A DNA stretch of 37,560 bases from Flavobacteriales bacterium. Its GTDB lineage: Bacteria > Bacteroidota > Bacteroidia > Flavobacteriales > Flavobacteriaceae. Within the stretch, counting starts at the first letter, position 1, and every line of letters starts with the position of its first letter. Below the pieces are notes generated by a model. It saw only the letters and a program-made list of their open reading frames with translations, had not been told where the DNA came from and searched no databases. The stretch covers positions 1 through 37,560 of the forward strand of contig JAMONO010000073.1 in the NCBI GenBank assembly GCA_027065715.1, in the 5' to 3' direction. The position numbers and the translations under genes are program-made. Of the stretch, positions 16,616-25,370 are shown piece by piece.

Positions 16616-17926
16616 TTACATTTTTGTTTCTTTACCGGTTGGGTTTTTGTCGAGTGTTGTCAAAACGATATTCGGGAATGAAGCTTTCAGGTTTGTGTCC
16701 CAACCGTTGTAATCGCGGATGAAATCCCAAATTTCTAATGATACCATTCTGCGTGATTTGAATAAACCTGATAAAATGGTAAAAGCTTCGCGCTTGTCGG
16801 AACCGGAACCGGCACCCAATTTTCCCCCGGGAATACCGGCACCTATCAAAGTAGGATCGACCCCCATAGCAAACAATATTTCAGAGTTAGCAGCGGCGGC
16901 ATCCGGCAGGTGTGCGCCATCCTTCATTTTGTTATCAATTACGTCCACTTCAATTCCTTTCACGTAGTTTCCGTTATCGTCCAAAAACTTCGGTGCTGTG
17001 ATAGAACGCCCACCGGCTTTGTTACCCATAAGGTGATCATTGATAGTTTCAATCAGTTTCTTACGAATGTTTTCTTTTTTCTCAATGGAATATTCGTCCC
17101 ATTCTCCGGCGTAGTATTTTTCAAAATACTTTTCGCTTATGTGAATAATATATTTCAAATGGATCTGATTGTTGAAAATATATTTTTTGAGTTCCGCAAC
17201 GGAATTTGAAACTTCAAACCAACCGTTATGGTATGAGCTGTGCCAACCAACCTTTGGATAATAGACTTCGTCTATCATCGGCATATAAGTTGGAATGACA
17301 AACTTTTTAATGTTTTTCTTTTTCAAATAGTCCCGAATCTCTTCAACGGACCAATACGGATCAACCAAATTTAATTTAGGCGTGTCTTTTTCAATTGCGT
17401 CATCTTCCCAATCCGGTTTTAAATATGCGGTTGAAATCAATCCATCTTTTCCCATCGGCTTAAACCTCGCCCAAGCAGATCGCTGTCTTTTTATACGGAC
17501 AATTTTTTTATAATCGTTTGAAACAATAAATTCCGGTAAGGCAAAATCCCATAATTCCAAATCGGTTATCGTTTCAAAAAAGAAACGGTTGATTTTGTTT
17601 TGTTTAAAAAAACTGTTTATTTCAGGAAAATCTTTAATATCTACCAAGGTGTGATTTTTCTTTCCTTCCTGAAAATCATCTTTATATAAGGTAAGTCCTT
17701 CACCAAAATGCGTGGCTTTCAATATTTTTAAGGCACCATTCGCCGCTCCGTTTTTTCGCAAAGCTTCTAAAAACTCCTGCGGATATTTGTTGCTGTCGCC
17801 CCAAGATACTATATCGTTTTCATTGCTTTCATCTTTAACAACGGTAGGTTTTTCGGTTTTTTTGAAAACACCAACCGAATTTCCTGCGGCATAAATTCCT
17901 TCTGATATTTTTGTAACTGCACTCAT
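16616..17926 (-). CDS. Phage portal protein
   Basis: ATG at 17926 gives 436 residues, near the usual portal length; a TTG at 17938 is less likely. Portal-like features are the N-terminal NSVGVFKK segment, W-rich strands (WARFKPMGKDG), long helices around 265-300, and the GVDPTLIGAGIPGGKLGAGSGSDKREA region (about 350-375), which is typical of Bacteroidota phage portals. It forms the dodecameric DNA channel at one capsid vertex and docks the terminase. It follows a small basic gene in the same unit, downstream of element copy c. Confidence 0.85.
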   Translation of the reverse strand: MSAVTKISEGIYAAGNSVGVFKKTEKPTVVKDESNENDIVSWGDSNKYPQEFLEALRKNGAANGALKILKATHFGEGLTLYKDDFQEGKKNHTLVDIKDFPEINSFFKQNKINRFFFETITDLELWDFALPEFIVSNDYKKIVRIKRQRSAWARFKPMGKDGLISTAYLKPDWEDDAIEKDTPKLNLVDPYWSVEEIRDYLKKKNIKKFVIPTYMPMIDEVYYPKVGWHSSYHNGWFEVSNSVAELKKYIFNNQIHLKYIIHISEKYFEKYYAGEWDEYSIEKKENIRKKLIETINDHLMGNKAGGRSITAPKFLDDNGNYVKGIEVDVIDNKMKDGAHLPDAAAANSEILFAMGVDPTLIGAGIPGGKLGAGSGSDKREAFTILSGLFKSRRMVSLEIWDFIRDYNGWDTNLKASFPNIVLTTLDKNPTGKETKM

Positions 17927-17927
17927 T

Positions 17928-18269
17928 TTAATAAACAACTTTTTGTCCGTTAAATTCTGTTATAAGCAGAATGTTTACTTTTTTTATTTCACCGGTAGCC
18001 AATTTTATATTTCGTGTCCGGTTCAAAAAGTGATTCGGATTTTTTTCGGCAACCACTTTTCTTTTATGTTTCAATCTTTCAATTTCAGACAAACGATTTT
18101 TTTTCGGCAACATCAACAAACTTGCTTTTCTATACCGGCGTAATCTTCCACCCATTTTATTTTGCTTGTTATATTCTCGCACGGCAATATTGAATTTTAC
18201 AGGATTTCCGTATTTATCCCACTCGTGCATTTCCTGTAATACTTTTTTGAGAATAATTGTTTTTTGCAT
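17928..18269 (-). CDS. Small basic protein upstream of the portal gene
   Basis: ATG at 18269 gives 113 residues. The protein is very basic (MGGRLRRYRKASLLMLPKKNR, then KHKRK). It has an N-terminal helix followed by NPVKFNIAVREYNKQNK and a C-terminal ILLITEFNGQKVVY strand. No family is recognised. It heads the portal unit, with the repeated late element 30 nt upstream. Possible roles are a DNA-binding packaging or head protein. The 236 bp upstream, to the terminase stop, hold no gene beyond an 11-codon frame. Confidence 0.55.
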   Translation of the reverse strand: MQKTIILKKVLQEMHEWDKYGNPVKFNIAVREYNKQNKMGGRLRRYRKASLLMLPKKNRLSEIERLKHKRKVVAEKNPNHFLNRTRNIKLATGEIKKVNILLITEFNGQKVVY

Positions 18270-18299
18270 ACACAAATATTCATCAATACATTTTCAAAA

Positions 18300-18309
18300 G
18301 AAAGGACAA
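18300..18309 (-). promoter_or_regulatory. Late-unit element copy c, with a TTTG at -33 spacing
   Basis: GAAAGGACAA (+ strand) lies 30 nt before the start codon of the gene upstream of the portal. On the minus strand TTGTTTTG precedes TCC, and a TTTG at 18335-18338 stands 20 nt further upstream. This copy therefore also resembles a Bacteroidota promoter with one mismatch in the -7 box. Confidence 0.6.
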
Positions 18310-18505
18310 AACAAAACAGATAAGTTTTACATATCAAATTCGCAAAATGAAAAAGCTATTTTTCTAATTTTCAAAAAAATACACTTTCAAAATACTTGTT
18401 TTATTCTCAAACCTGTGCGAAAAGTCCGCCACGCCCTAACATTTTTCTACACTTTCCTTTTTTTGAATGCAGGAAATATGAATCCTAATATAAATAAGCA
18501 TCGTG

Positions 18506-19996
18506 TTATCCGCCAATCGGAACCATCCAACTGTCACCTGATGACAGCTTGTCTTTGTATCGCCAATAGATAGGTAAGTCAAATGCATCAGACAAATGCG
18601 TGGCGTGTTCCTGTGGAAAGTTTTTATTTCGTTCAGATGATTTATCTTTCTTAATTCCTTTGCCATCATCTTTGGCTTCGGCATATTCAAGTGAAGTAAT
18701 AAGGTCCTGACAATTATATTTATTGATACGAATATACGGCAAATTGTTTTTTCCGTCTTCACGCAGCAAAGTGTTAATCAACCTGAACTTATCGGAATGT
18801 GCAGGGTCAAGTGTAGGCGGTGTTTTTATAATCACACGCCAACTTGCACTGCGCAATATCTTTGCCGCCTGCTCGGCATAAGTAAGCTTTGAGTTTGCTT
18901 CACGCTTGTTACCATTCCGATCGTAATAGAAGTATATCGTTTTGGTTTGGTGATATTGATAATACGGAATAAACTCATCCAAAAACAAATCATCTAATAT
19001 CTTTGGTGATTTTACCCAAAAGTTATTCAATACCCGGAACTCCTTACCAATCTCTTGCGCCACTATCATTGAATTGATACTGGCTCCCCAATCCACGGAT
19101 ATAATCAAAGGCTTGTTAGCTACCAAGTCTTTATCCTGCCGGCAGTTGTAATGCTTGCGTGTATAATTCTCATTAATATCAAGTAAGTATATATCATTGT
19201 AGGTGTCTTCATAATAATGCACATCCGGATCAAGTTGCGGATAAAATCCGTTTGTTACATCTTTCGGTCTGATATTAAGAATCTCTGCGTTATAATGCAT
19301 CAATGACGGCGCATTCTTACGCATCCGCTTAAACCAATCCGGTGATAAGTTATGTTTGTTTACATAAGCGTTTGCTTTTATAAACACATAATCATCCGGT
19401 TCAGCTTTGGCTGTTTCTTCCATTTTTACAAACCATTTACCTTTCTTTGTCAAAGGTGTAGATGACGCAAAGATTTCTGCATTCAATAAAGGTGATTTTT
19501 CAAAAAACACTTTTTTGGCACGGTTCGTTGTTTGCACATTATAAAATAAACGGTCAGGATCTAACAACGCAGCTTCATCACCTATAACTATGTATGAATT
19601 AAGTCCACGCCCACTATCAGGCATATCAAGAGAAACCATTGCCAAGATAGTTCCATTCCGGAAGTGTATCACATTCCGCCAAGAGTTCGGCGCTTGGAAA
19701 GGCATTTCAAATCCGAATATCTTACCGGACTTACCAACTACATAATCGATATTCTCATATAGCCCGAACATTTCCAAACCTTCTTTTGTGGATGGCAAAG
19801 TCCGGGACAAAATCTGCATATAAGTAGCTCCTACTAATACACCGGTAGCTCGTGGCATTTGACGGACAAATTCTTTTACATACCAACCAAGTATTGTTGA
19901 TTTTCCGGCTCCACGGCTCCATTCCAAATATTTATTTTTTTGTTTGGAAAGCACCGCTGCCATTTGTGCGGCATTTAATTGAATAACTTTATTCAT
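18506..19996 (-). CDS. terL: Terminase large subunit
   Basis: This 496-residue packaging ATPase and nuclease shows a Walker A box SRGAGKST (27-34), a Walker B box YIVIGDEAAL with Asp140 and Glu141, and a coupling motif FASST (176-180). It also shows the start of the RNase H-like nuclease, IISVDWGAS with Asp302. It cuts concatemeric DNA and pumps it through the portal. It overlaps the small-subunit gene by 8 bp. The portal does not follow directly: about 236 bp and a new unit start lie between. Confidence 0.95.
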   Translation of the reverse strand: MNKVIQLNAAQMAAVLSKQKNKYLEWSRGAGKSTILGWYVKEFVRQMPRATGVLVGATYMQILSRTLPSTKEGLEMFGLYENIDYVVGKSGKIFGFEMPFQAPNSWRNVIHFRNGTILAMVSLDMPDSGRGLNSYIVIGDEAALLDPDRLFYNVQTTNRAKKVFFEKSPLLNAEIFASSTPLTKKGKWFVKMEETAKAEPDDYVFIKANAYVNKHNLSPDWFKRMRKNAPSLMHYNAEILNIRPKDVTNGFYPQLDPDVHYYEDTYNDIYLLDINENYTRKHYNCRQDKDLVANKPLIISVDWGASINSMIVAQEIGKEFRVLNNFWVKSPKILDDLFLDEFIPYYQYHQTKTIYFYYDRNGNKREANSKLTYAEQAAKILRSASWRVIIKTPPTLDPAHSDKFRLINTLLREDGKNNLPYIRINKYNCQDLITSLEYAEAKDDGKGIKKDKSSERNKNFPQEHATHLSDAFDLPIYWRYKDKLSSGDSWMVPIGG

Positions 19997-20564
19997 CGTC
20001 TGAAATTTCTTCGTATTCTACATCTTCCGCCGGATATTGATTGAAGTCAATAACACCTTTATTCAATTGTTCGCGCAAAGCTTTGGCAACATCACGCGGA
20101 ACGGTAATCTTATAGATATGCGCTTCAATTTTTTCAGCCAATTTTTCATCGTCTAAATTTCTGTCGAAATCAAACAATTCCTTATAGCTGTCAAGCGCTT
20201 TCCGTTGCTGGTCACGATTACCATCCTTAACCGCCATTTGATACAATCGCCAATAAGCTTCACGAAGTATAATCTTAACGCCTTCTGTGTTAACAGTATG
20301 AATATCGCCAAACAAAGCCAAGGCATTATTTACATCGCGGTAAGCCTGCGCAATAGAAATGTTTTCGGTTTTGTGCAAATATTTAGCCGCCTGTCCCGAT
20401 GAATATATTTTATCACGCATCAAAGAAAACGCTGTCATCCACCGGCGTTTTAGTTTCAGTTCCTTATCAGACAACACAATCTCATCATCGATAAACGAAG
20501 CTTTGATCCGGTCGAAGTGCGTCTCTTTATCAAACTTTACTCTACTTATCGCTTTCTTTGACAT
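19989..20564 (-). CDS. terS: Terminase small subunit candidate
   Basis: This 191-residue, mainly helical protein has a segment SSGQAAKYLHKTENISIAQAYRDVNNAL (about 57-85) that fits a DNA-binding helix-turn-helix, and an acidic C-terminal tail (DVEYEEISDDE). Its position directly before the large subunit, with an 8-bp overlap, supports a DNA-recognition role in packaging. It overlaps the methyltransferase gene upstream by 23 bp. The family pattern is diverse, so the call depends largely on context. Confidence 0.7.
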   Translation of the reverse strand: MSKKAISRVKFDKETHFDRIKASFIDDEIVLSDKELKLKRRWMTAFSLMRDKIYSSGQAAKYLHKTENISIAQAYRDVNNALALFGDIHTVNTEGVKIILREAYWRLYQMAVKDGNRDQQRKALDSYKELFDFDRNLDDEKLAEKIEAHIYKITVPRDVAKALREQLNKGVIDFNQYPAEDVEYEEISDDE

Positions 20565-21912
20565 TATTTAAAATTTCGTTAATATCTTCTTCACTCATTT
20601 TTTTGCCGTTTTTTGTGATTTCAAACAACAATTCATTATCACGCATATACTGAACATATCTGCGGAAAGTAACATCGACATACTTCGGATCGAGTTCCAT
20701 CACACGCGCATTGCGTTTATTTTTTTCGCAAGCTATCAGCGTGGAACCGGAACCAGAAAACATATCGATAACAATAAATCCTGATAAAGAATGACGTTTC
20801 AAAGCGCGCTCGGCAAGTGCGATCGGCTTTTGTGTGGGATGCACGTAATCATTCACACGATCACGGCGTTCATACCATACGTCCACTATATTTTTATAGT
20901 CGTCAAATTCTGCGGTAAAAACATCTCTGAAATTATTGAATTTCTTAACAACGAAATGTTTCTCGCCTTTTTTCCAACCGAAAATAAACGGCTCATACGT
21001 CCGGTGAAAATCAGCTCCCGGACTAAATATCATATTTTCCTTCAACCAAATAACCGTTTGTGCCAAATGCCAACCGGTATTTTTGAAAGCCGTTTCGTTT
21101 AAAACATAATTTTTCAAAGCATACCACCAATAGATAACCGCTTCCTTTTTGGTGAAATCATATAAGTTTTTCAATACATTCGTATAGAATGAAATAGCTT
21201 CTTTTTCCGTTTTGTTATCTGAAAATATCTTACCGGAATATCCGCCATACTTCGGTGAATCATAACCCAATCCGGTTCGGGATTGATAATTGACATTATA
21301 CGGCGGATCGGTAAACACCATATTAGCCTTATCATTACCCATCAGTTTTTTTGTATCGCCTTCAAATTCGGCATTACCACAGAGCAGGCGGTGTTCTAAA
21401 TCTTTTTCCAAAGATTTGAACACATACAAATCACCGGTATCGCTAATAGGTTTCACAGGCGGTGTAGGATCAAACTCTCCTTCTTTTTCGCTCTTATAAG
21501 CAGACGGTAAATCAAAGTCCGGCAATTCAGTAATATCCAAACCTATTTCGTCCAAATCCAAATCCGAAAAAAACTCGTCCAAAATAGCGCTGTCCCATTC
21601 TCCGTAATCTACATTTGAGCGGATATTATATTCTTTCAATTCTTCTTCGGTCAATGGACGGTTAGGAATCCGAACATCTATCAGCTCATCGCCACGGTCC
21701 AATGCCATTAAAACCATAATCCGTTGATGTCCGGCAATAATGGTGTTATCCGTATTGATAGCCGGAATTTCAACCAAGTCAAATTTTTCTAACGAAGCAA
21801 TCAATAATTGCTTGCGTTCTTCCGAAAGCTTTCGCGGATTATAACCCAACGGAACCAAATCTTTTACCTTCCGTTTTTCTGTCCGCCACGATAATTTTTT
21901 GATATTACTCAT
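20542..21912 (-). CDS. ParB-like domain fused to a beta-class DNA methyltransferase
   Basis: This 456-residue two-domain protein has a ParB/Srx-like N terminus (about 10-100) with the IIAGHQR motif at 58-64, and an amino-methyltransferase domain. In that domain DPPYN (202-206) comes before HPTQKP (348-353) and FSGSGS (375-380), the motif order of the beta class, which makes N6-adenine or N4-cytosine. It probably modifies phage DNA before packaging, since it is coupled to terminase (23-bp overlap). No restriction endonuclease is nearby. ParB-methyltransferase fusions beside terminase are known in phages and genomic islands. Confidence 0.9.
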   Translation of the reverse strand: MSNIKKLSWRTEKRKVKDLVPLGYNPRKLSEERKQLLIASLEKFDLVEIPAINTDNTIIAGHQRIMVLMALDRGDELIDVRIPNRPLTEEELKEYNIRSNVDYGEWDSAILDEFFSDLDLDEIGLDITELPDFDLPSAYKSEKEGEFDPTPPVKPISDTGDLYVFKSLEKDLEHRLLCGNAEFEGDTKKLMGNDKANMVFTDPPYNVNYQSRTGLGYDSPKYGGYSGKIFSDNKTEKEAISFYTNVLKNLYDFTKKEAVIYWWYALKNYVLNETAFKNTGWHLAQTVIWLKENMIFSPGADFHRTYEPFIFGWKKGEKHFVVKKFNNFRDVFTAEFDDYKNIVDVWYERRDRVNDYVHPTQKPIALAERALKRHSLSGFIVIDMFSGSGSTLIACEKNKRNARVMELDPKYVDVTFRRYVQYMRDNELLFEITKNGKKMSEEDINEILNNVKESDK

Positions 21913-22609
21913 CTCTCAATAATTTTGATAGTTCTCTGATATCCACTTCCAACTGCATCAACTCACGCTTTTTCTTTTCAATTTTATGCATCAATAGATT
22001 TTTTTCTTTTCCGTCCGGCAATTCGGCTGCCGTTTCCATCATCTTTTCCAAAGTTTTTTTTCGCTTACTCACCCGCACATATAAGCGTTGGCGTGTGTTA
22101 AATAATTCTTTCGGTGTAAATTCGGAATAATCAACTGCAGGTGTGGTAGGAAAAAGCTCTTTGTGTTCAAACCAATAATCAATCAACCGCCATACTTCAT
22201 CGATGAAATCAAACAGCCTGATAATCTTTTCACTTATTTCTCTCGCTTTCTGCACTTCGACATCCGGCAGATCGTTTAAAATGTATTTCAGTCGTAAAGC
22301 TTCATAAAACGATTGTTTTTGTTTGATGAAAGGCTCCCGAAGTTCTTCCGGCAACTGATAAACTTTTATGGTTGGAAAATTCCGCTCAAAAGTTTTTTCG
22401 CTTGTTTTCTCAATTATTTTCGGCTCCTGTTTCGGCGGTTGCTTTTGTTCGTATTTCAAAAGTTTGTTCAACTCGTAAAGAAGCAAACCACGATTCCGGC
22501 TTTTGCGCAAAGTCCGCAGTATATGACTGCTACGTTTCGGGTGATTCGCATACAGCGCCACACCTTCTTCGTAGCTACCTTTCGATTTTATCCATTCTTT
22601 GATGCTCAT
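21905..22609 (-). CDS. Coiled-coil protein upstream of the methyltransferase
   Basis: ATG at 22609 (MSIKEWIKSKGSYEEGVALY) gives 234 residues. A TTG five codons earlier is unlikely. The N terminus looks like a small helical DNA-binding module (EGVALYANHPKRSSHILRTLRK). The middle has a linker rich in Lys, Pro and Glu, and the C-terminal third is coiled coil (VRVSKRKKTLEKMMETA, later KIEKKKRELMQLEVDIRELSK). It overlaps the methyltransferase by 8 bp and heads the packaging unit, with element copy d 31 nt upstream. It may act in DNA recognition for packaging, but this is inference. Confidence 0.55.
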   Translation of the reverse strand: MSIKEWIKSKGSYEEGVALYANHPKRSSHILRTLRKSRNRGLLLYELNKLLKYEQKQPPKQEPKIIEKTSEKTFERNFPTIKVYQLPEELREPFIKQKQSFYEALRLKYILNDLPDVEVQKAREISEKIIRLFDFIDEVWRLIDYWFEHKELFPTTPAVDYSEFTPKELFNTRQRLYVRVSKRKKTLEKMMETAAELPDGKEKNLLMHKIEKKKRELMQLEVDIRELSKLLRDE

Positions 22610-22628
22610 ACGACGAAATTGCAAACAA

Positions 22629-22678
22629 AAAAAAAGCTACGAAAGGACAAATAAAAACAAATGTCCGCCGTAGCTTTT
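22629..22678 (-). terminator. Composite terminator before the packaging unit
   Basis: AAAAGCTACG (22632-22641) pairs with CGTAGCTTTT (22669-22678). An inner stem GGAC (22645-22648) pairs with GTCC (22663-22666). On the minus strand nine Ts (22627-22635) form the 3' edge of the stem. Element copy d lies inside it, so termination and the putative start signal overlap. Confidence 0.72.
22641..22650 (-). promoter_or_regulatory. Late-unit element copy d
   Basis: GAAAGGACAA (+ strand) lies within the terminator hairpin, 31 nt before the packaging-unit start codon. Confidence 0.58.
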
Positions 22679-22681
22679 CGC

Positions 22682-22690
22682 TTATGCACA
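22682..22690 (+). promoter_or_regulatory. DnaA-box-like TTATGCACA
   Basis: TTATGCACA fits the TTATNCACA form of the DnaA box and lies in the non-coding gap next to element copies d and e. Two more copies bracket the cytosine methyltransferase gene. Confidence 0.35.
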
Positions 22691-22712
22691 AAACAAGCAA
22701 TAAGGAAAATTA

Positions 22713-22722
22713 TAAAGGACAA
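22713..22722 (-). promoter_or_regulatory. Late-unit element copy e (one base different)
   Basis: TAAAGGACAA (+ strand) lies 14 bp after the stop of the gene at 22737 and 63 bp upstream of copy d, in the same gap. Confidence 0.5.
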
Positions 22723-22736
22723 AAACAAAATATATT

Positions 22737-22988
22737 TTATTTGTCCGTTAGTAAAATTACACGGTATTCAAAGCCGTTGGCACCGAGAAATTTCTCAAAA
22801 TTCAACGATTTCAACACTTCATACAGCTCGTAATCCTTAAAGTTACCTTCCGGAATTACTTCGCAAATCTCCACATAAAGTTGCGCCAAAGATTTCGGAA
22901 CATATTCCTTATCATCTTTGGTTGCCGGTCGATACCATTTTTGGATCACTTCCGCTGCTTCGTCCTTGTAATTGAAAATATCATTCAT
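22737..22988 (-). CDS. Small acidic protein after the tail-tube genes
   Basis: ATG at 22988 (MNDIFNYKDEAAE) gives 83 residues; a TTG at 23012 lies inside a hairpin and is not favoured. The protein is acidic and helical, with no membrane segment or recognised domain. Position after the major-tail candidate and an 86-residue gene fits a tail assembly chaperone, which is usually encoded between tail tube and tape measure. No slippery frameshift site joins it to the gene upstream. A stem-loop with five Ts precedes it, so its level may be lower than that of its neighbours. Confidence 0.5.
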   Translation of the reverse strand: MNDIFNYKDEAAEVIQKWYRPATKDDKEYVPKSLAQLYVEICEVIPEGNFKDYELYEVLKSLNFEKFLGANGFEYRVILLTDK

Positions 22989-22991
22989 AAC

Positions 22992-23026
22992 AAAAACCGG
23001 ATAACAAACCAAGGTATGCTATCCGG
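22992..23026 (-). terminator. Stem-loop with T tract, possible attenuator
   Basis: CCGGATA (22997-23003) pairs with TATCCGG (23020-23026) around a 16-nt loop. On the minus strand five Ts follow directly. It lies between the genes at 23051 and 22988 and could be a partial terminator. The long loop makes it weaker than the others. Confidence 0.5.
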
Positions 23027-23050
23027 AAAAAATCTAATCTATGAAAAAAA

Positions 23051-23311
23051 TTAACCCAAAATCTTGTTAAACAAACTCAAATCCCTGCCGGTCAGCTTTT
23101 GTTTGATCCGCTGGATGACATCATCCGGCACATTTTCAAACAAACTCTTATCGGCATTTTTGGTCAACTTGACAAAGTCCGTATGTCCGGCAAGAAAAAT
23201 CTGCAAAGCCTGTGCGTCCGTCAGCTGGCGCATATCCACTTCTCCGATAGACGGAAAAATAACACGCTTACCACGCACAACTCTAAAACTTTTCAATCCT
23301 TCTTTTTTCAT
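23051..23311 (-). CDS. Small protein following the major tail candidate
   Basis: This 86-residue protein starts in a TAATG overlap with the major-tail candidate, so it is translationally coupled. It is a basic, compact alpha/beta sequence (VVRGKRVIFPSIGEVDMRQLTDAQALQIFLAGH, ending VIQRIKQKLTGRDLSLFNKIL). Genes of this size and place in Bacteroidota phages are commonly uncharacterised tail-assembly proteins. There is no motif for an enzyme. Confidence 0.55.
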   Translation of the reverse strand: MKKEGLKSFRVVRGKRVIFPSIGEVDMRQLTDAQALQIFLAGHTDFVKLTKNADKSLFENVPDDVIQRIKQKLTGRDLSLFNKILG

Positions 23312-23889
23312 TATGCGTGATTATCAGCTGCCAATGTGATAGCACCTGTATAAATGGGTGAAGGTGTTCCTTCCACATTTTCGAGTGCTACTTGGATTCC
23401 TGTATCATCTTCCGGTCCTTTACCGGTAGTTACATCAGCGGTTTCCATATACACCGGATTGGTTTTGCTTCCAATCAAACGGATACGTCCGCTTTTTTCT
23501 TTCACCAAAAACACAAGCGGATTGTTTTTGTTTTGGCGTAACCATCCCAAGTTTTGTCCGCTGGTGTTCGATAAGAAAAATTCAAAAGAGTTTTTCACTT
23601 TTTTGTTTCCTTTCTTACCTACCAATCCCGATTTTACTTCACCGGTTTCAGGCATTACCATCATTTTGTAAAATCCTTTTCCACTTTGAGCTGCAAAAGT
23701 TATGTCACCTGTAACAGTCGCTAATTGTTCCAAAGTTTGGTTAGCAGTTCCAAGCGCCGGTAACTCAGGCATAGTGTCTATATCGGTTGATAAAGCTGCA
23801 TAAATCTCTGTTTCACTAATACCGGCAACAAGCTCGGCATTAGGACAGTTTTCTATATTCTCCAAAGGTATGTTGTCAAAGCATCCCAT
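23311..23889 (-). CDS. Probable major tail tube protein
   Basis: This 192-residue protein has a beta-rich body with FEFFLSNTSGQNLGWLRQNKNNPLVFLVKEKSGRIRLIGSKTNP in the middle and QVALENVEGTPSPIYTGAI at the C terminus. It has no signal peptide. The size, beta content and closing Ig- or tube-like strand fit a siphophage tail tube subunit, and its location after the capsid gene and a small head gene supports this. It is separated by 3 bp from the gene before it. Another possibility is a head decoration protein. Confidence 0.6.
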   Translation of the reverse strand: MGCFDNIPLENIENCPNAELVAGISETEIYAALSTDIDTMPELPALGTANQTLEQLATVTGDITFAAQSGKGFYKMMVMPETGEVKSGLVGKKGNKKVKNSFEFFLSNTSGQNLGWLRQNKNNPLVFLVKEKSGRIRLIGSKTNPVYMETADVTTGKGPEDDTGIQVALENVEGTPSPIYTGAITLAADNHA

Positions 23890-23892
23890 AAT

Positions 23893-24348
23893 CTAATCAA
23901 TTTTAAGTTTTAACCAATGTAAATTTCCTTCAATCATCATTTCCATAGCTTCTTCATCTTCCATCCACGCTTCTTTGGTTTTGATGACATTGTTAAACCG
24001 GAACTGATCCGGCGTTCTTTCGTCCCAAACAAACTCACGTCCGTCAGTATGTTTGTATATCAATTCTTTATCGGCTTTTTTGCCGTTGCTTTTCTTTTTA
24101 CCGGCTTTTGCTTTGGCTTCCGCTTCTGCCTTTGCTTTGGTTTCCGCTTCTGCTTCGGCTTTGGCAGCGTCAACCAATCCGGCAATAACTTCCGTATCTT
24201 CTTCCGGGTTAAACTCCAAACCCAACGAAGTGGCTTCTTCTATCAACTTTGCACGCTTAATGGCTTGCTTCAATTGATCCACAGTAAGAGCATCGGCATT
24301 GTCAATGCCGAGCTCCTGTGCTTTTTTTATCAAATCTTGTTTAGACAT
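23893..24348 (-). CDS. HeH/SAP-like N-terminal domain protein, head-region accessory
   Basis: This 151-residue protein has an N-terminal helix-extended-helix segment (MSKQDLIKKAQELGID, then ALTVDQLKQAIKRAK), like the HeH, SAP or Rho-N small folds. A low-complexity Ala/Glu/Lys linker follows (about 63-92), then a C-terminal domain of about 60 residues rich in acidic and aromatic residues. Related proteins are found next to phage capsid genes as head-joining or decoration proteins. It lies 13 bp after the capsid gene. The function is inferred from place and domain shape. Confidence 0.55.
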   Translation of the reverse strand: MSKQDLIKKAQELGIDNADALTVDQLKQAIKRAKLIEEATSLGLEFNPEEDTEVIAGLVDAAKAEAEAETKAKAEAEAKAKAGKKKSNGKKADKELIYKHTDGREFVWDERTPDQFRFNNVIKTKEAWMEDEEAMEMMIEGNLHWLKLKID

Positions 24349-24361
24349 ATCTTATCAGATT

Positions 24362-25357
24362 TTAAGCGTTATGCGGATAATATTTTGCCATAAGGTCGGC
24401 ATTTCCTAAACCTTCGGTAGCATCCGTAAAGTTGGCAACAAATACAGCTTCGTTGATTAAGAAGTCATAACCAAGCCACCATTCCATAAAGACTTTCAAG
24501 GTGTAATCTTGCACTTGGAAGTCGGTGAAAGCAGGCTTGTTATAGATGTCCACCAATTTGGCAAGGTTGCCGTCAATGGTAGCAAATATCACATCGTCCG
24601 GTAAATCGGGAATACCCACCAATACGCGTTTTCCTAAACGGGTTTTGGTTTTGTCGCCTTCCTTATAAGTGGTTTTGGCACCAAACTTATCTTCGTAGTT
24701 CAAAATATAACGTTCCAAATTGTTTTCGGAAATGAAAATCTTTTTGATTTTCTTTTTCATAAACTTCGGAAGCTTACGCTCAAACTTAGTGATTTCATCC
24801 ACTATATTGGTGTCTGTCAATGCGTTCAACGGAATTTTGTAAGCGGGATGAGTAGTGTCAGCCACAGCATCAGCCACTTTTTTTGCTATTCCGTCCATTG
24901 CTTTTCCAAAGGTGCCTAAATCGGCAGAATCATACTGTCCGGTAATTGACAATATTTCCAAATCGTCTTTCACTTTGTTCATCAAATCGTCCAAAATATA
25001 TTTGACGATTGCTTTTTTCTTAATAGGCTTGTCTTCTTCATACAAGTCAGCCAAAGCACTCGGCAATATTTCAGCCGGAACAATCGGATAGTTCACTTTT
25101 TGGTGAAAGTTTTGAAGTTTTTTATGCTTAAATTCTGCCGTTCCAAGCGCTGTCCATTCTGCTTTAAATCCCTGCACTACGTGCGTTAGGATAGAATGAA
25201 ATTGCGGAAATTCGCCTTTTACTTTTGTAATTTTTTTTGCGTGAGCATCTAACGTAGTGGTCAATGCACGAGCAAACATACCATCGATTATCTTCGTGTT
25301 GTTCTTTACATAGACATTTGCCGCTTTGGCGTAGTCTTTAATAGTCATCGTTGCCAT
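24362..25357 (-). CDS. Major capsid protein
   Basis: This 331-residue protein has the features expected of an HK97-fold capsid of a Bacteroidota phage. A helical N terminus is followed by an E-loop-like stretch. The body includes YVKNNTKIIDGMFARALTTT, IFISENNLERYILNYEDKFG and RVLVGIPDLPDDVIFATIDGNL. The C terminus FTDFQVQDYTLKVFMEWWLGYDF resembles capsid P-domain strands. It is encoded 13 bp after the S49 protease and scaffold gene, the normal order. The protein should form the icosahedral shell. The family call rests on length, neighbours and general pattern rather than a single signature. Confidence 0.85.
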   Translation of the reverse strand: MATMTIKDYAKAANVYVKNNTKIIDGMFARALTTTLDAHAKKITKVKGEFPQFHSILTHVVQGFKAEWTALGTAEFKHKKLQNFHQKVNYPIVPAEILPSALADLYEEDKPIKKKAIVKYILDDLMNKVKDDLEILSITGQYDSADLGTFGKAMDGIAKKVADAVADTTHPAYKIPLNALTDTNIVDEITKFERKLPKFMKKKIKKIFISENNLERYILNYEDKFGAKTTYKEGDKTKTRLGKRVLVGIPDLPDDVIFATIDGNLAKLVDIYNKPAFTDFQVQDYTLKVFMEWWLGYDFLINEAVFVANFTDATEGLGNADLMAKYYPHNA

Positions 25358-25370
25358 ATCTCAATCATTT

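Noticed and set aside
18436-18762. Minus-strand frame overlapping the end of the large terminase
   Set aside because: Most of it lies in the terminase codons in another frame; the part beyond the terminase stop is short and without support.
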